Both the position numbers and the translations under genes were made by a program. Under the pieces are notes generated by a model. It did no database searches. It was not told the DNA's origin and saw only the letters and a program-made list of their open reading frames with translations. 64,000 bases of DNA, taken from positions 62,001 to 126,000 of the forward strand of contig JAGBWD010000024.1 of the NCBI GenBank assembly GCA_017629985.1, written 5' to 3'. The number at the start of each line of letters is the position of its first letter. Position 1 is the first letter of the stretch. Source of the stretch: Alistipes sp. Its GTDB lineage: Bacteria; Bacteroidota; Bacteroidia; Bacteroidales; Rikenellaceae. Below are positions 18,469 through 27,488 of the stretch, one piece after another.

Positions 18469-19161
18469 ATGAAAAAGGTTTGTTTACTATTGGCAATCGT
18501 GGCAATGGGTGTTGTTGCGTGCCACAATGAGGAGTCAAAGGAGGTTAATACTCCAGTCGAGGAGAAGGAGGTTGATGCGCGTCTAAAATTTATGGATCAA
18601 ATGTGTGCTTTGGGTCTTGAAGTAGATGATGAGCTGTTCCTATGGCATCTAGAGACCAAGGTATTCTACTATGGCAACGATAGCAAGGGTACTGCTTCGG
18701 GTTGCAGCTACGGAGATATAGGTATGTATGGATATAAGGATGGTGAGATGATATGGGACCTCTCAACAAGTAACTGGAGGCACAACAACCGTACATTGAT
18801 AATGATGGAGGATGGCTATTGCCGCACTCACGGTATCTGGGGCTACTTCCCCGATGATGAGGATAACAGATTTCCAGAGTATGATTACGATGAGAAGGGG
18901 TATCGTAATCGCTACTGGCGCTACGATGCCGAGACAAATATGCTCTATACCAATATGTGGGGCGTGGAGCCAGAGGATGATAGCTGCGCCGAGGTGCTGT
19001 ATGTAGATGGCAAAATAGCAATCCTCAAGGGTCAGATTATGTATGAGCCTAATATTAGGAGCGCAGATTGGGGATACTTCTATGTGGATTTCAAGAAGTA
19101 TGACCGCGAGGAGTATATGAACGAATACGACAAAGAGTTTACATCTTATTACGAGGATTAG
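18469..19161 (+). CDS. Lipoprotein of unknown function
   Basis: I do not recognise a family. The start is placed at 18469 (MKKVCLLLAIVAMGVVAC) because a lipoprotein signal with Cys18 follows at once; the frame stays open upstream from 18292, but that part is leader sequence. The mature 213 residues are rich in Asp, Glu, Tyr and Trp, including repeated acidic-aromatic stretches such as YFPDDEDNRFPEYDYDEKG and DYxxEYMNEYDKEF-like ends. This looks like a secreted beta-rich, possibly cation-binding protein, but that is only inference. It is monocistronic, bounded by a perfect 38-bp palindrome. Confidence 0.75.
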   Translation: MKKVCLLLAIVAMGVVACHNEESKEVNTPVEEKEVDARLKFMDQMCALGLEVDDELFLWHLETKVFYYGNDSKGTASGCSYGDIGMYGYKDGEMIWDLSTSNWRHNNRTLIMMEDGYCRTHGIWGYFPDDEDNRFPEYDYDEKGYRNRYWRYDAETNMLYTNMWGVEPEDDSCAEVLYVDGKIAILKGQIMYEPNIRSADWGYFYVDFKKYDREEYMNEYDKEFTSYYED

Positions 19162-19214
19162 CAGCGATTAGATAGTGGGTACAACTCTTATTAGTCCCTG
19201 CTCCATCTTTAGTA

Positions 19215-19252
19215 AATGAGGCGTGTCCAAAAATTTTTGGACACGCCTCATT
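19215..19252. terminator. Bidirectional terminator, perfect 38-bp palindrome
   Basis: The 38 bases are fully self-complementary (19-bp arms centred between 19233 and 19234), with the arm AATGAGGCGTGTCCAAAAA. It lies between two convergent genes and can end transcripts in both directions. Confidence 0.85.
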
Positions 19253-19273
19253 AATTTAGGCCCCTCGTTGTGA

Positions 19274-20377
19274 TTAATTCTCCAATCCCTCGAGGATAAG
19301 CTTCTGGAGTCGCTCTGCAAGGGCTTGTGAGCCAAAGGCTTTAGACACTGCTTGGCCAGCGTTTGAGCCTGCAGAATAGAGGTGTGGGTCCTGAAGCAAT
19401 GATATATTTAGGACATGCTTATTCGTGCGATTATTTACTATCTTACCTACGATATTTGCATAGTAAGAGATGATGCCGAATTTACCCGAACCATCACTAC
19501 GCATGGTTGTAGATGCTGCAAGCTCCACTACGTAATCGGCATCGTTAGCCTGCTCAACTATAGCACAGTTATTGGCTGTAAGCATGCTCTTCACCTTCTC
19601 CTTAACGCTTACTGCGACATGCTCATACTGCTTATGTTCGTGGTCGTTCCAGATGCACATAACGTATACTTTAGTACCTTGCTTAAGGTCGATGATTAGG
19701 CGCTCCACTCTCTCCATAAGTGTATTATACTGTGGTGAGTATGCCAACTCCGACTTTACGATGGCCGATAGTAGTGTGCGGTGTGATAGCGCCTTGAGGA
19801 GCTGCTCTTTAGCCTCTACGCAACGCTTATGTGCCTCAATCTTCTGTCCAGCATTTACGAAGTCATTAACAAGGATTAGGTCGCGCTCTACATTTGTGAA
19901 GATTGCCTCCTCCTGATTCTTGTAGTAGTTAGCTAGCTGCACACGTTTCACGCAGGCAAAGGCATATATCATCTGCTTCTGGCTGTCGTAGTGGCTCTTC
20001 ACCTCCACGCCCACAGCCTCTGCATTTGTTGTAGACCTTATCTCTTCGTTGAAGTTTGTAACTATAACCTCGCTGAACTGACCATTTTCTGATACGCTCA
20101 TGGCGCTATTCTTGAGGTTTGTGGTAGACTGCACGTTCACCTGAATCTGCTCTATAAGCTGGTTTCTCGCCGAGTCCTCAACTCTCTGTAGTGCTGTGAT
20201 GAGCTTCTCGCCTGGTTGTAGCTGATCCATTGAGAATCCCGTAAACCACTGCTCAAATGGGTAGTTCATGGAGCGAAATCCCTGGTTAAGCCACATAGGG
20301 TCAATCTCTTGTGCCGATACCCCCATTGGTAGAAGTGCCAAGAGCGATAGAATGAATAGTCGTGTAAGCTTTGTCAT
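19274..20377 (-). CDS. Secreted LPP20-like protein
   Basis: This 367-residue protein has a Sec signal peptide (MTKLTRLFILSLLALLPMGVSA, cleavage after VSA-QE). Residues about 25-150 resemble the LPP20 lipoprotein domain (GEKLITALQRVEDSARNQLIEQI, then the KSHYDSQKQMIYAFACV strand). The C-terminal half (about 220-345) is a second domain with NNCAIVEQANDADYVVEL and KFGIISYYANIVGKIV, which resembles the domains in outer-membrane-assembly or CsgG-associated proteins. Cysteine for lipidation is absent. Function is unknown; it may be a periplasmic or outer-membrane-associated protein. Confidence 0.7.
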   Translation of the reverse strand: MTKLTRLFILSLLALLPMGVSAQEIDPMWLNQGFRSMNYPFEQWFTGFSMDQLQPGEKLITALQRVEDSARNQLIEQIQVNVQSTTNLKNSAMSVSENGQFSEVIVTNFNEEIRSTTNAEAVGVEVKSHYDSQKQMIYAFACVKRVQLANYYKNQEEAIFTNVERDLILVNDFVNAGQKIEAHKRCVEAKEQLLKALSHRTLLSAIVKSELAYSPQYNTLMERVERLIIDLKQGTKVYVMCIWNDHEHKQYEHVAVSVKEKVKSMLTANNCAIVEQANDADYVVELAASTTMRSDGSGKFGIISYYANIVGKIVNNRTNKHVLNISLLQDPHLYSAGSNAGQAVSKAFGSQALAERLQKLILEGLEN

Positions 20378-20490
20378 AACTCTCTATTTAAGTTTCAGTA
20401 GTGATGCTATTTAGTAATTATTCTTGCAGTTGATGACGCATCTACTATGCTTGTAATGCGTTAGTTGTGTAAAGGTAGTAAAAAATATTA

Positions 20491-20526
20491 AAAAAGTGAA
20501 AGTTTCCACCGAAACTTTCACTTTTT
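20491..20526 (-). terminator. Terminator of the ahpC-ahpF operon
   Basis: A perfect 16-bp stem (20491-20506 with 20511-20526) around the loop CACC. The minus-strand reading ends in a run of five Ts. It lies 26 bp beyond the ahpF stop. Confidence 0.88.
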
Positions 20527-20552
20527 ATCTACGATATCTCTGTTGTACCATG

Positions 20553-22118
20553 TTATATTACGCCACGCACCCTATCATCAAAGGCCGTGAGAGCTGCTTT
20601 CGCACCTTCGCCCATGGCGATAATAATCTGCTTGTATGGCACCGAAGATACATCGCCCGCGGCATATACTCCCGCAATGTTGGTGCGGCAGTGTGCGTCA
20701 ATTATAATCTCGCCGATGCGTGACTTCTCAAGCTCCTTGAAGGGTTTGCTGTTGGCACTCAAGCCTATCTGCACGAATACGCCATCTAGCTCTACAAGGC
20801 GCTCATTCTCTGTATTGCGGTCTTTGAGCTGCAACGCCGTAACCCTCTCGCCATTACCCACAACCTTCATAGTTTGCGTAGATGTTAGAATCTCCACATT
20901 TGGCAGGCTTCGCGCCTTCTCCTGAAGCACCTGGTCTGCCTTTAGGCTATCCATAAACTCTATTACCGTAACATGCTTACAGATGCCTGCGAGGTCTATA
21001 GCCGCCTCGATGCCCGAGTTACCACCACCAACCACGGCAACACTCTTTCCTGCGTAGAAAGGCCCGTCACAATGTGGGCAGAAGGCTACGCCACGACCTA
21101 TATACTCTGCCTCTCCCTCTACGTTTAGACGTCTCCATCCTGCGCCTGTGGCGATGATAACCGCTGGAGCGCTAAATATCTCACCTCCTGTCACCTTCAC
21201 AAGCTTCTCTGTGCCATGTAGCTCTGTGGACTCTATGCGGCGATTCTCAAATAGCTCGATAGGGTAGTGCGTGAGGTGCGTGCGTAGGTTATCTGCAAGC
21301 TCGCTACCTGTGGTGTAGGGTATTGATATTAGGTTCTCAATGCCTACGGTCTCCTTCACCTGACCTCCTATACGCTCTGCCACCATTGCCACCTTTAGGC
21401 CCTTACGTGCCGAGTATATCGCTGCTGATGCTCCCGCAGGGCCACCACCTAGTACCACAACATCGAAGTTGTGCTTTTGAGGTGTGTCATCACCTCCTGC
21501 ACTCTCTTCCACCGATGGATAGATAGCCTCGAGCTTCTCCAATAGCTCACCTAGCGAGCCTCTACCAACATGTATCATCTTCTCCTGCGTAAATACGCTA
21601 GGCACCGCCTGTACACCCTTTGCGTTTACCTCATCTTGGAAGAGCGCACCATCCACCATCTCGTGATGTATGTTTGGGTTTAGTAGCGCAAAGATGTTGA
21701 GCGTCTGCACCACATCAGGGCAGTTGGTACACGATAGCGATATATATGTTGTAAGGTGTATGTCGCCTCTCAATGCACGTACGCGGCGCGCTATGCCCTC
21801 ATCGGGGAGGTTCTTACCCTTGCCATCGGCGTTGAGGATAGCCAGAAGTAGTGATGTAAACTCATGACCATTGGGTATGCCGCGGAATGTGATGCCTGTC
21901 GCCTTGCCATCCTTTAGGATGTCAAATGCTAGGGTGTTACCCTCAACCTCCTCCACCTCTAGGCTGATGCGCGAGGATGTTGTCGCAAAGTCTGTTAAGA
22001 ACTCCTTAAGCTGGTTTGCCTCACTATGCTGTTGTGATATTCGTGCTGATAGCTTATACTCTGCCTCCAAGTTTCGGAATATCTCCGTTACTTGCTCTAT
22101 TATTGCTCTCTCTAACAT
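20553..22118 (-). CDS. ahpF: Alkyl hydroperoxide reductase subunit F
   Basis: AhpF is the NADH-dependent flavoprotein that re-reduces AhpC. The 521-residue protein has the tandem-thioredoxin-like N-terminal domain with the redox pair CTNC (Cys130/Cys133), then a thioredoxin-reductase-like body with the FAD motif GGGPAGASA (from residue 224) and the second redox pair CPHC (Cys347/Cys350), plus the second FAD motif [15 protein letters not shown] at the end. Cys positions match E. coli AhpF closely. It follows ahpC by 73 bp and shares its promoter. Confidence 0.97.
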   Translation of the reverse strand: MLERAIIEQVTEIFRNLEAEYKLSARISQQHSEANQLKEFLTDFATTSSRISLEVEEVEGNTLAFDILKDGKATGITFRGIPNGHEFTSLLLAILNADGKGKNLPDEGIARRVRALRGDIHLTTYISLSCTNCPDVVQTLNIFALLNPNIHHEMVDGALFQDEVNAKGVQAVPSVFTQEKMIHVGRGSLGELLEKLEAIYPSVEESAGGDDTPQKHNFDVVVLGGGPAGASAAIYSARKGLKVAMVAERIGGQVKETVGIENLISIPYTTGSELADNLRTHLTHYPIELFENRRIESTELHGTEKLVKVTGGEIFSAPAVIIATGAGWRRLNVEGEAEYIGRGVAFCPHCDGPFYAGKSVAVVGGGNSGIEAAIDLAGICKHVTVIEFMDSLKADQVLQEKARSLPNVEILTSTQTMKVVGNGERVTALQLKDRNTENERLVELDGVFVQIGLSANSKPFKELEKSRIGEIIIDAHCRTNIAGVYAAGDVSSVPYKQIIIAMGEGAKAALTAFDDRVRGVI

Positions 22119-22191
22119 GGTGTCCTCTTTTATCTGGTTTTGTTTAGTGAGTGCCTAAAATTTCACTTTTAGGCACCCTGAATATCTGTTT

Positions 22192-22758
22192 TTAGATCTT
22201 ACCTACTAGGTCGATGCTTGGCTTTAGTGTCTCTGCACCCTGCTTCCACTTTGCTGGGCAAACCTCACCAGGGTTGTTAGCTACGAAGATTGCTGCCTCC
22301 ACCTTACGTACTAGCTCATCTGCGTTACGTCCGATGCTGTTATCCTGAATCTCCGCAACCTTAATCTGTCCCTCTGGGTTTACGAGGAATGTGCCACGGT
22401 ATGCCATACCTGCCTCCTCGCACATAACTCCGAAGCCACGGCTCAACACTCCTGTAGGGTCTGCCAACATTGGGTAGTTAATCTTACGGATGCTCTCCGA
22501 AGCATCATGCCAAGCCTTGTGTACAAAGTGTGAGTCTGTGCTTACCGAGTATACCTCTACACCCATGCTCTTCAACTTCTCATACTTCTCTGCAAGGTCT
22601 ACCAACTCCGTAGGACATACAAACGTGAAGTCTGCAGGGTAGAAGAAGAAAATCGCCCACTTGCCCTTTACATCCTCGCTTGATACTGTTGCGAAGTTGC
22701 CATTGTGGTAAGCCTGTACATTGAACTCTGGAAGCTGTGAATTGATAATTGATGTCAT
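22192..22758 (-). CDS. ahpC: Peroxiredoxin AhpC
   Basis: A typical 2-Cys peroxiredoxin that reduces hydrogen peroxide and alkyl hydroperoxides. The 188-residue length is standard. The peroxidatic Cys48 is in PADFTFVCPTEL and the resolving Cys167 is in NPGEVCPAKW. It is the first gene of ahpC-ahpF. A strong promoter lies 99-127 bp upstream, and OxyR, encoded 13 kb away, is the likely activator. Confidence 0.98.
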   Translation of the reverse strand: MTSIINSQLPEFNVQAYHNGNFATVSSEDVKGKWAIFFFYPADFTFVCPTELVDLAEKYEKLKSMGVEVYSVSTDSHFVHKAWHDASESIRKINYPMLADPTGVLSRGFGVMCEEAGMAYRGTFLVNPEGQIKVAEIQDNSIGRNADELVRKVEAAIFVANNPGEVCPAKWKQGAETLKPSIDLVGKI

Positions 22759-22856
22759 AATTGTAATTTTTTATTAGTTAATATTATTTAATTTTATCTT
22801 ATTATAAATTTACGTTATTATCTTTTAATTTTCTATAACTAAATCTTATCCTGGTG

Positions 22857-22885
22857 CAAAAGTAGTATAAATAAATTAAATGCAA
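22857..22885 (-). promoter_or_regulatory. Promoter of ahpC-ahpF
   Basis: On the minus strand, TTG (22885-22883), an 18-bp spacer and TACTTTTG (22864-22857) fit the Bacteroidota -33/-7 pattern. The very AT-rich stretch upstream (22865-22990) could hold an OxyR site, which I could not define by eye. Confidence 0.65.
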
Positions 22886-23058
22886 ATAATTTTATGCAAA
22901 ATCTTTAATCATATATTCTTATACTGCTATAAGGGAAATATATATACCATATATTTTTAAATTATAAACTTCAGATTTATAGTTATATATATGCAATATT
23001 CGCACCAAATTTATTCTTTATTGTATAAGGGGTCCTCGCTTTGGTGGGTTGTTGTAAC

Positions 23059-23092
23059 TGTCATTGCGAGGCTGTCAAGCCGTGGCAATCTC
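23059..23092. repeat. Small intergenic palindromic repeat (REP-like)
   Basis: The segment begins TGTCATTGCGAGG and ends GTGGCAATCTC. Its arms ATTGC..GGCT and AGCC..GCAAT pair around a GTCA loop. The TGTCATTGCGAG...GGCAATCTC pattern is known from dispersed small repeats in many bacterial genomes. Confidence 0.6.
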
Positions 23093-23113
23093 TTACTCTG
23101 CGGAGAGCTAGCA

Positions 23114-23216
23114 ATAGGGAATTTAGGGAAATTAGGGAATTTAGGGAGAGAACAGCACACCGCTAACCCCCATTCCTAAACTCCTTAAACTCCCTAAACT
23201 CCCTAACTTCCCTAAC
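23114..23216. repeat. TTAGGGAA-type tandem repeat with an inverted partner
   Basis: The left part (about 23114-23148) holds four tandem copies of an A/TTTAGGGAA unit. The right part (about 23174-23216) holds five copies of the complementary CTCCCTAAA-type unit. The two parts can pair as an imperfect hairpin of about 35-40 bp with a 25-base loop. No gene is present. Confidence 0.8.
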
Positions 23217-23263
23217 AACGACAACGCCCCCTCCCAAACAACATACCCACTCCCCATCTCCAA

Positions 23264-23289
23264 CAAAAAAGAGAGCCGTAGCTCTCTCT
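23264..23289 (-). terminator. Terminator of the GH95 gene
   Basis: On the minus strand the stem AGAGAGC-TACG-GCTCTCT (23287-23270) is followed by six Ts. It starts 6 bp after the stop codon. Confidence 0.88.
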
Positions 23290-23292
23290 AGT

Positions 23293-25641
23293 CTAGTTAA
23301 ATTTTAATATTTGGCTCTTGCCGGCCTTGCACCTTACCACATGTGTCGAGAGGTCGGCGAGGCGTAGCGTAACCGTGCAATCTCTCTCTGCTGTGATTGC
23401 CACCTCTTCAGCCTTGCCCTCCTGCCAGCTACAATCTACGGTGATGCCACCTCGTGCGCAAAGGCCCTTAAAAGACCCCGAAGACCAAGAGTCGGGGAGT
23501 GCGGGAAGGATATCTATGACGTTGTCGTGGCTCTGCAGAAGCATCTCCATCACGCCCGCTGCGCCACCAAGGTTGCCGTCAATCTGAAATGGTGGGTGAG
23601 AGCAGAAGAGGTTGGGATATGTGCCACCATGCGTCTCTCCATCTACTATCGCTGGCTTGAGCAGCGAGCGTAGGAGCTTTTCGGCGCGGTTGCCATCTCC
23701 TATACGCGCCCAGAAGCATATCTTCCAAGCGCGTGACCACCCTGTGCCGTCATCACCACGAACATCGAGCGTATGGCGTGCAGCATCTATAAGCTCGGGT
23801 GTGGAGCGTGTGATTTGCGCTGCGGGGTATAGACCAAAGAGGTGTGACACGTGGCGGTGCTGTGGCTCTGCCTCGGCATACTCCTCCAGCCACTCCATGA
23901 TGCGGTTGTCCGAGGCTATGCGTGTGGGTGCGAGAGTGCTGTTTGCCGCGCGAAGCTCCGCGACAAGAGCCTCGTCACACTGCAGAATCTCCGCCGCCTC
24001 AATCACGGCATTAAATATCTCACGGGTGATTTGGTTATCCATCGTAGATCCCATGCAGATATGTGTCACACGCCCCATGGCCCTATCCTCGGCATTTAGG
24101 AAGAAACCATTTTCGGGCGAGGTGGTGGGTGCTGTGACGAGGTATCCGCTTTTAGGCTCCTCAATAAGTATGGAGTGTAGGAACTGCGCCGCACCACGCA
24201 TCAGGGGATATACACGCTCGAGGTACTCCCTGTCGAGGGTATAGAGGTAGTGTTCCCAGAGGTGCAGCGATATCCATGCGCCGCAGGTGTTTGTAGCACC
24301 CCACGAGGGGTCTTCCGAAGGGGCGGTGAAGCCCCAGGCATTGGCCAAGATATGTGCGCACCACCCTTCAGCATCGTAGAAGTGGCGTGCGGTGTGTCTA
24401 CCCGAGTGGGCGAGCATCTCCACATATCGTGTTAGGGGTTCTATAAGCTCCTTGAGGTTTCCTACCTCAAGAGGCCAATGGTTCATCTGCTGGTTGATGT
24501 TAAGGTGCATGTCGCCATTCCAGGGTGTATATATGCCATTTGCCCATATACCCTGAAGATTTGGCGGTAGTGTAGCGTTATAGGTGGATGAGATAAGCAG
24601 ATAACGGCCATACTGCGCATACAGCGCCGCCAGCGAGGTATCATCGCCACCCTGGGCATACTCCTCCAATCGGCGCTCGGTGGGTATATCTAGTCGCTGC
24701 GTGCCAAGCTCTATCTCTACGCGGTCAAAAAGTTCCCTATATCGTGTGAGATGTTCGCTCTTCAGCTCTTCGTACCCCTTATCTAAGATGTCGCTTATGG
24801 TGTTGTTTACTATCGTTATATGCTCCTTGGTGTTATATGTAGTGGCTGCCGTGAGGTATATAGTAAGCTCCGTGGCATCGCTTATGGTTAGGCTACTCTC
24901 GTTGTGGGTTACCGAGCCATCTGTGACACTCTTCAGATAGGTGTAGTACCTCACGCCCTCGCGCTCATTTCCACTAGGCAGGGTTCCTTGCAGCACCAAG
25001 CCCTCTCCATCCTCTGTCACCTCTATCGTTGCGCAACAAGGCCTTGAGAGTGTGATGGTGTAGTCTGTAGGCTCTGAAGCGGTGTAGCGTATCGCTGCTA
25101 CATTATCGCTAAACGATGTGAAGTACTCTCTGTGGTGTGCCGTGCCATTTGCTGTGAGGTGTGTTGTGGCTATGGCATCGCGCAGGCGTAGCTCCCTGCG
25201 ATAATCCTCTATCGTAGCCCCTTTGGAAATATCTGTGGTAATAAGAAGGTTGCCAAGCATCTGGTAGCATCCATACTCCGATGATGCGGAGCCACCTCCC
25301 GAACATGTGAAGTGACGATACATAAGCTCCTCGGCACGGCGGTTGTCACCCTGCATGAGAAGCTCGCGGATTGTGGGGAGCCACGACAGCGCCTCCTTGT
25401 TATCGGTGTGCTGCACGCAGCCACTCCACATAGTCTCCTCGTTGAGGCCTATGTAGTCGGTGATAATACCTCCCGAGGGCATCATACCAAGACGGCCATT
25501 GCCCAAGGGTAGACACTCCTCCCATATCTTTGCAGGGCGGTCGTACCATAAGATAAGGTCATCATTGCTGCTCTGTTGCTCGTTGTGTGGTGTGCAACAG
25601 GTGAGCAATGATGCGAATATGATTAGTAGTAGGGGGCGCAT
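23293..25641 (-). CDS. Glycoside hydrolase family 95 (alpha-L-fucosidase) lipoprotein
   Basis: GH95 enzymes remove alpha-1,2-linked L-fucose (some act on L-galactose) from glycans such as mucin or milk sugars. The 782-residue length fits a single GH95 unit. The signal peptide ends LLTC-C (Cys15 or 16). The N-terminal beta domain starts LWYDRPAKIWEECLPLGNGRLG, the (alpha/alpha)6 catalytic region holds NLQGIWANG, MHLNINQQMNHWPLEVGNL, CGAWISLHLWEHYLYT and DDGTGWSRAWKICFWARIGDG, and the end matches the C-terminal domain. It is monocistronic, with no SusC/SusD pair nearby, so it may work with loci elsewhere. Confidence 0.93.
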   Translation of the reverse strand: MRPLLLIIFASLLTCCTPHNEQQSSNDDLILWYDRPAKIWEECLPLGNGRLGMMPSGGIITDYIGLNEETMWSGCVQHTDNKEALSWLPTIRELLMQGDNRRAEELMYRHFTCSGGGSASSEYGCYQMLGNLLITTDISKGATIEDYRRELRLRDAIATTHLTANGTAHHREYFTSFSDNVAAIRYTASEPTDYTITLSRPCCATIEVTEDGEGLVLQGTLPSGNEREGVRYYTYLKSVTDGSVTHNESSLTISDATELTIYLTAATTYNTKEHITIVNNTISDILDKGYEELKSEHLTRYRELFDRVEIELGTQRLDIPTERRLEEYAQGGDDTSLAALYAQYGRYLLISSTYNATLPPNLQGIWANGIYTPWNGDMHLNINQQMNHWPLEVGNLKELIEPLTRYVEMLAHSGRHTARHFYDAEGWCAHILANAWGFTAPSEDPSWGATNTCGAWISLHLWEHYLYTLDREYLERVYPLMRGAAQFLHSILIEEPKSGYLVTAPTTSPENGFFLNAEDRAMGRVTHICMGSTMDNQITREIFNAVIEAAEILQCDEALVAELRAANSTLAPTRIASDNRIMEWLEEYAEAEPQHRHVSHLFGLYPAAQITRSTPELIDAARHTLDVRGDDGTGWSRAWKICFWARIGDGNRAEKLLRSLLKPAIVDGETHGGTYPNLFCSHPPFQIDGNLGGAAGVMEMLLQSHDNVIDILPALPDSWSSGSFKGLCARGGITVDCSWQEGKAEEVAITAERDCTVTLRLADLSTHVVRCKAGKSQILKFN

Positions 25642-25711
25642 AATACCATATCGTTATGTTATGATGTAAATATACACATAATTTCGCAATATAGAGAATA
25701 ATAGACAAAAA

Positions 25712-25742
25712 AAGAGTGTCCAACTATCAATTGGACACTCTT
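25712..25742 (-). terminator. Terminator of the BACON lipoprotein gene at 25755
   Basis: A 12-bp stem AAGAGTGTCCAA/TTGGACACTCTT around a 7-base loop. The minus-strand reading ends in seven Ts. It lies 12 bp after the stop. Confidence 0.88.
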
Positions 25743-25754
25743 CGTAATATAGGA

Positions 25755-27446
25755 TTACTTTGTAGTGATAGGACCTACGTAAGTACCCTTCCAGTTGGTG
25801 CCGTTCTCATCTACAACATCGAATGTAAACTTGTAGCCTGCAGCATCCTCCTCAACAACAAACTCGCCAGATACGAGCAATGTACCGTTGATCTTTGTTG
25901 ATGAAATATCGCAGTAGTCACGTGTTGTTGTTAACTCCCACTCACCTACAGGATATGTGCCAACTGCAAGTGGATCGCTCTTCTTACCACCAAGCTTCAT
26001 GAGGTAGATACCCATCTCAATACCTGATGACTTTGCCACGATGTACTTGGTGTCAGCCCACTGGCTGTAGATGTAGAACTCATCCCATGAAGTGATACCA
26101 TCATCGCCAATCTTCTCATATACGAATCCATCTACAGTGCCACGGTAGTTGAATGAGAAGATAGTGTTACCAACTGTAAATGTACCCTTGATAGTAGAGG
26201 TCTTGTTCTCAAGGTCGTTAGTTACCTCGACAGTACAGTCGCTGATATCCTGGGCATTACCGTTGTAGCGATATGTGCTGTATGAGTTGTTAGTTGATGT
26301 GTTTAGTGTGATACCGCCGTTAGCTACAGAGTACTCACCATCGGTGATATACATAGCGTTGTCTGCAGAAAGCTTAACGCTGATACGTGTATACATCTCA
26401 CCCAAAATCTCATCCTTCTCGTACAGAATGATGTTCCATGCGTCAGCAGCAGTCGTCTTTGTCTCGAGCTGAGTGATGATGTAGTTAGAGTAGTTCATAT
26501 CAGGATTTGCGTTTGCAGGAAGCTGGCTTACGTTGATCTCCTTTGTAACCTCGCCATAAGCAGTAACGATAGTTGTGCTACGCATACCAGACTCCTCGCT
26601 AGCAGCTACATCGAAGGTGATGTTACCATTAGCAACTGTAAGATTTGTAATCCACTCTGCCTCGCATGTTGCAGTAAGCTCAACACCCTCAACAGCGTTC
26701 TCTACGCTATAAGCGATGCTCTGTGCGCCACCCTCTGCAGCAACCTCGATAACTGTATTGTCAAGGTTGATAACAGGAGTAGGAGCTACATATGCAACCT
26801 GCTTGATAGTAACCTCGAAGCTGAGCTCACCATACTTTGCAGTAATCTTACCCTCGCGAGCCTCACCAGTGTTAGCAGCTACGGCGAAGATAATCTTCTC
26901 TGCCTGTGGGGTAACCTGTGAAATCCAGCTTACGTTAGCCTTTGCAGTAACATTAACACCCTGGATTGGGTTCTTCAACTCAAATGTGATAGTACCCATA
27001 GCCTCATTCTGGCCAAACTCCATAACCTCCTCTGATGTGAGTGTGAACTTTGGAGTCTTATCCTCTGGCTCCTCGGCCTTTGCAGCCTGCTTCACAGTAA
27101 CATCGAAAGAGAGTGTGTCATAAGCAACTGTGATAGTAGTCTCACGAGCCTCGCCCTCGTTAGCAGCAACTACGAATACTACGTTGTCACCAGCAGTAAG
27201 GTTAGAAACCCAATCTGCCTCGCAATTAGCAGTAAGCTCAACACCCTCTGTAGGATTTGTCAATGTGTAGGTGATGATACCATTGCCGCCATTAGCCTCA
27301 AATGACATCTCGGCATCTGATGTGAGTGTCAATGCAGGTTTTGGGGTTGGATCTGGAGTAGGCTGTGGCTGTGGCTCTGCCTCATCCTTTGAACATGCTG
27401 CAAACACCATAGGAATTGCAAGCATCATGAATAAAAACTTTTTCAT
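25755..27446 (-). CDS. Surface lipoprotein with three BACON domains
   Basis: This 563-residue lipoprotein has Cys18 followed by CSKDEAEP, which matches the Bacteroidota surface-export signal C-x-K-(D/E)2, then a Pro-rich linker (PQPQPTPDPTPKP). Three BACON domains follow (about residues 38-120, 130-218 and 224-308), each with the W-x-x-x-L/V...F-x-V-A-A-N pattern and a V/I-K/S-Q-x end. The C-terminal 250 residues contain two beta-rich repeats, each ending in a Y/W-x-G strand. BACON domains have been proposed to bind carbohydrate or mucin. Only 42 bp separate it from the next upstream gene (28730), so the two are probably co-transcribed. Function is unknown. Confidence 0.85.
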   Translation of the reverse strand: MKKFLFMMLAIPMVFAACSKDEAEPQPQPTPDPTPKPALTLTSDAEMSFEANGGNGIITYTLTNPTEGVELTANCEADWVSNLTAGDNVVFVVAANEGEARETTITVAYDTLSFDVTVKQAAKAEEPEDKTPKFTLTSEEVMEFGQNEAMGTITFELKNPIQGVNVTAKANVSWISQVTPQAEKIIFAVAANTGEAREGKITAKYGELSFEVTIKQVAYVAPTPVINLDNTVIEVAAEGGAQSIAYSVENAVEGVELTATCEAEWITNLTVANGNITFDVAASEESGMRSTTIVTAYGEVTKEINVSQLPANANPDMNYSNYIITQLETKTTAADAWNIILYEKDEILGEMYTRISVKLSADNAMYITDGEYSVANGGITLNTSTNNSYSTYRYNGNAQDISDCTVEVTNDLENKTSTIKGTFTVGNTIFSFNYRGTVDGFVYEKIGDDGITSWDEFYIYSQWADTKYIVAKSSGIEMGIYLMKLGGKKSDPLAVGTYPVGEWELTTTRDYCDISSTKINGTLLVSGEFVVEEDAAGYKFTFDVVDENGTNWKGTYVGPITTK

Positions 27447-27488
27447 AATTCTTTAGGTTTATTGTGTTAGTTTGATTTGTTGTAATTA

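Larger units (their letters stand above)
22759..23292. other. Intergenic region between ahpC and the GH95 gene
   Basis: This 534-bp stretch holds the ahpC promoter, an AT-rich block (22770-22990), the two repeats at 23059-23092 and 23114-23216, and the GH95 terminator. I see no convincing protein-coding frame in it. Confidence 0.7.
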
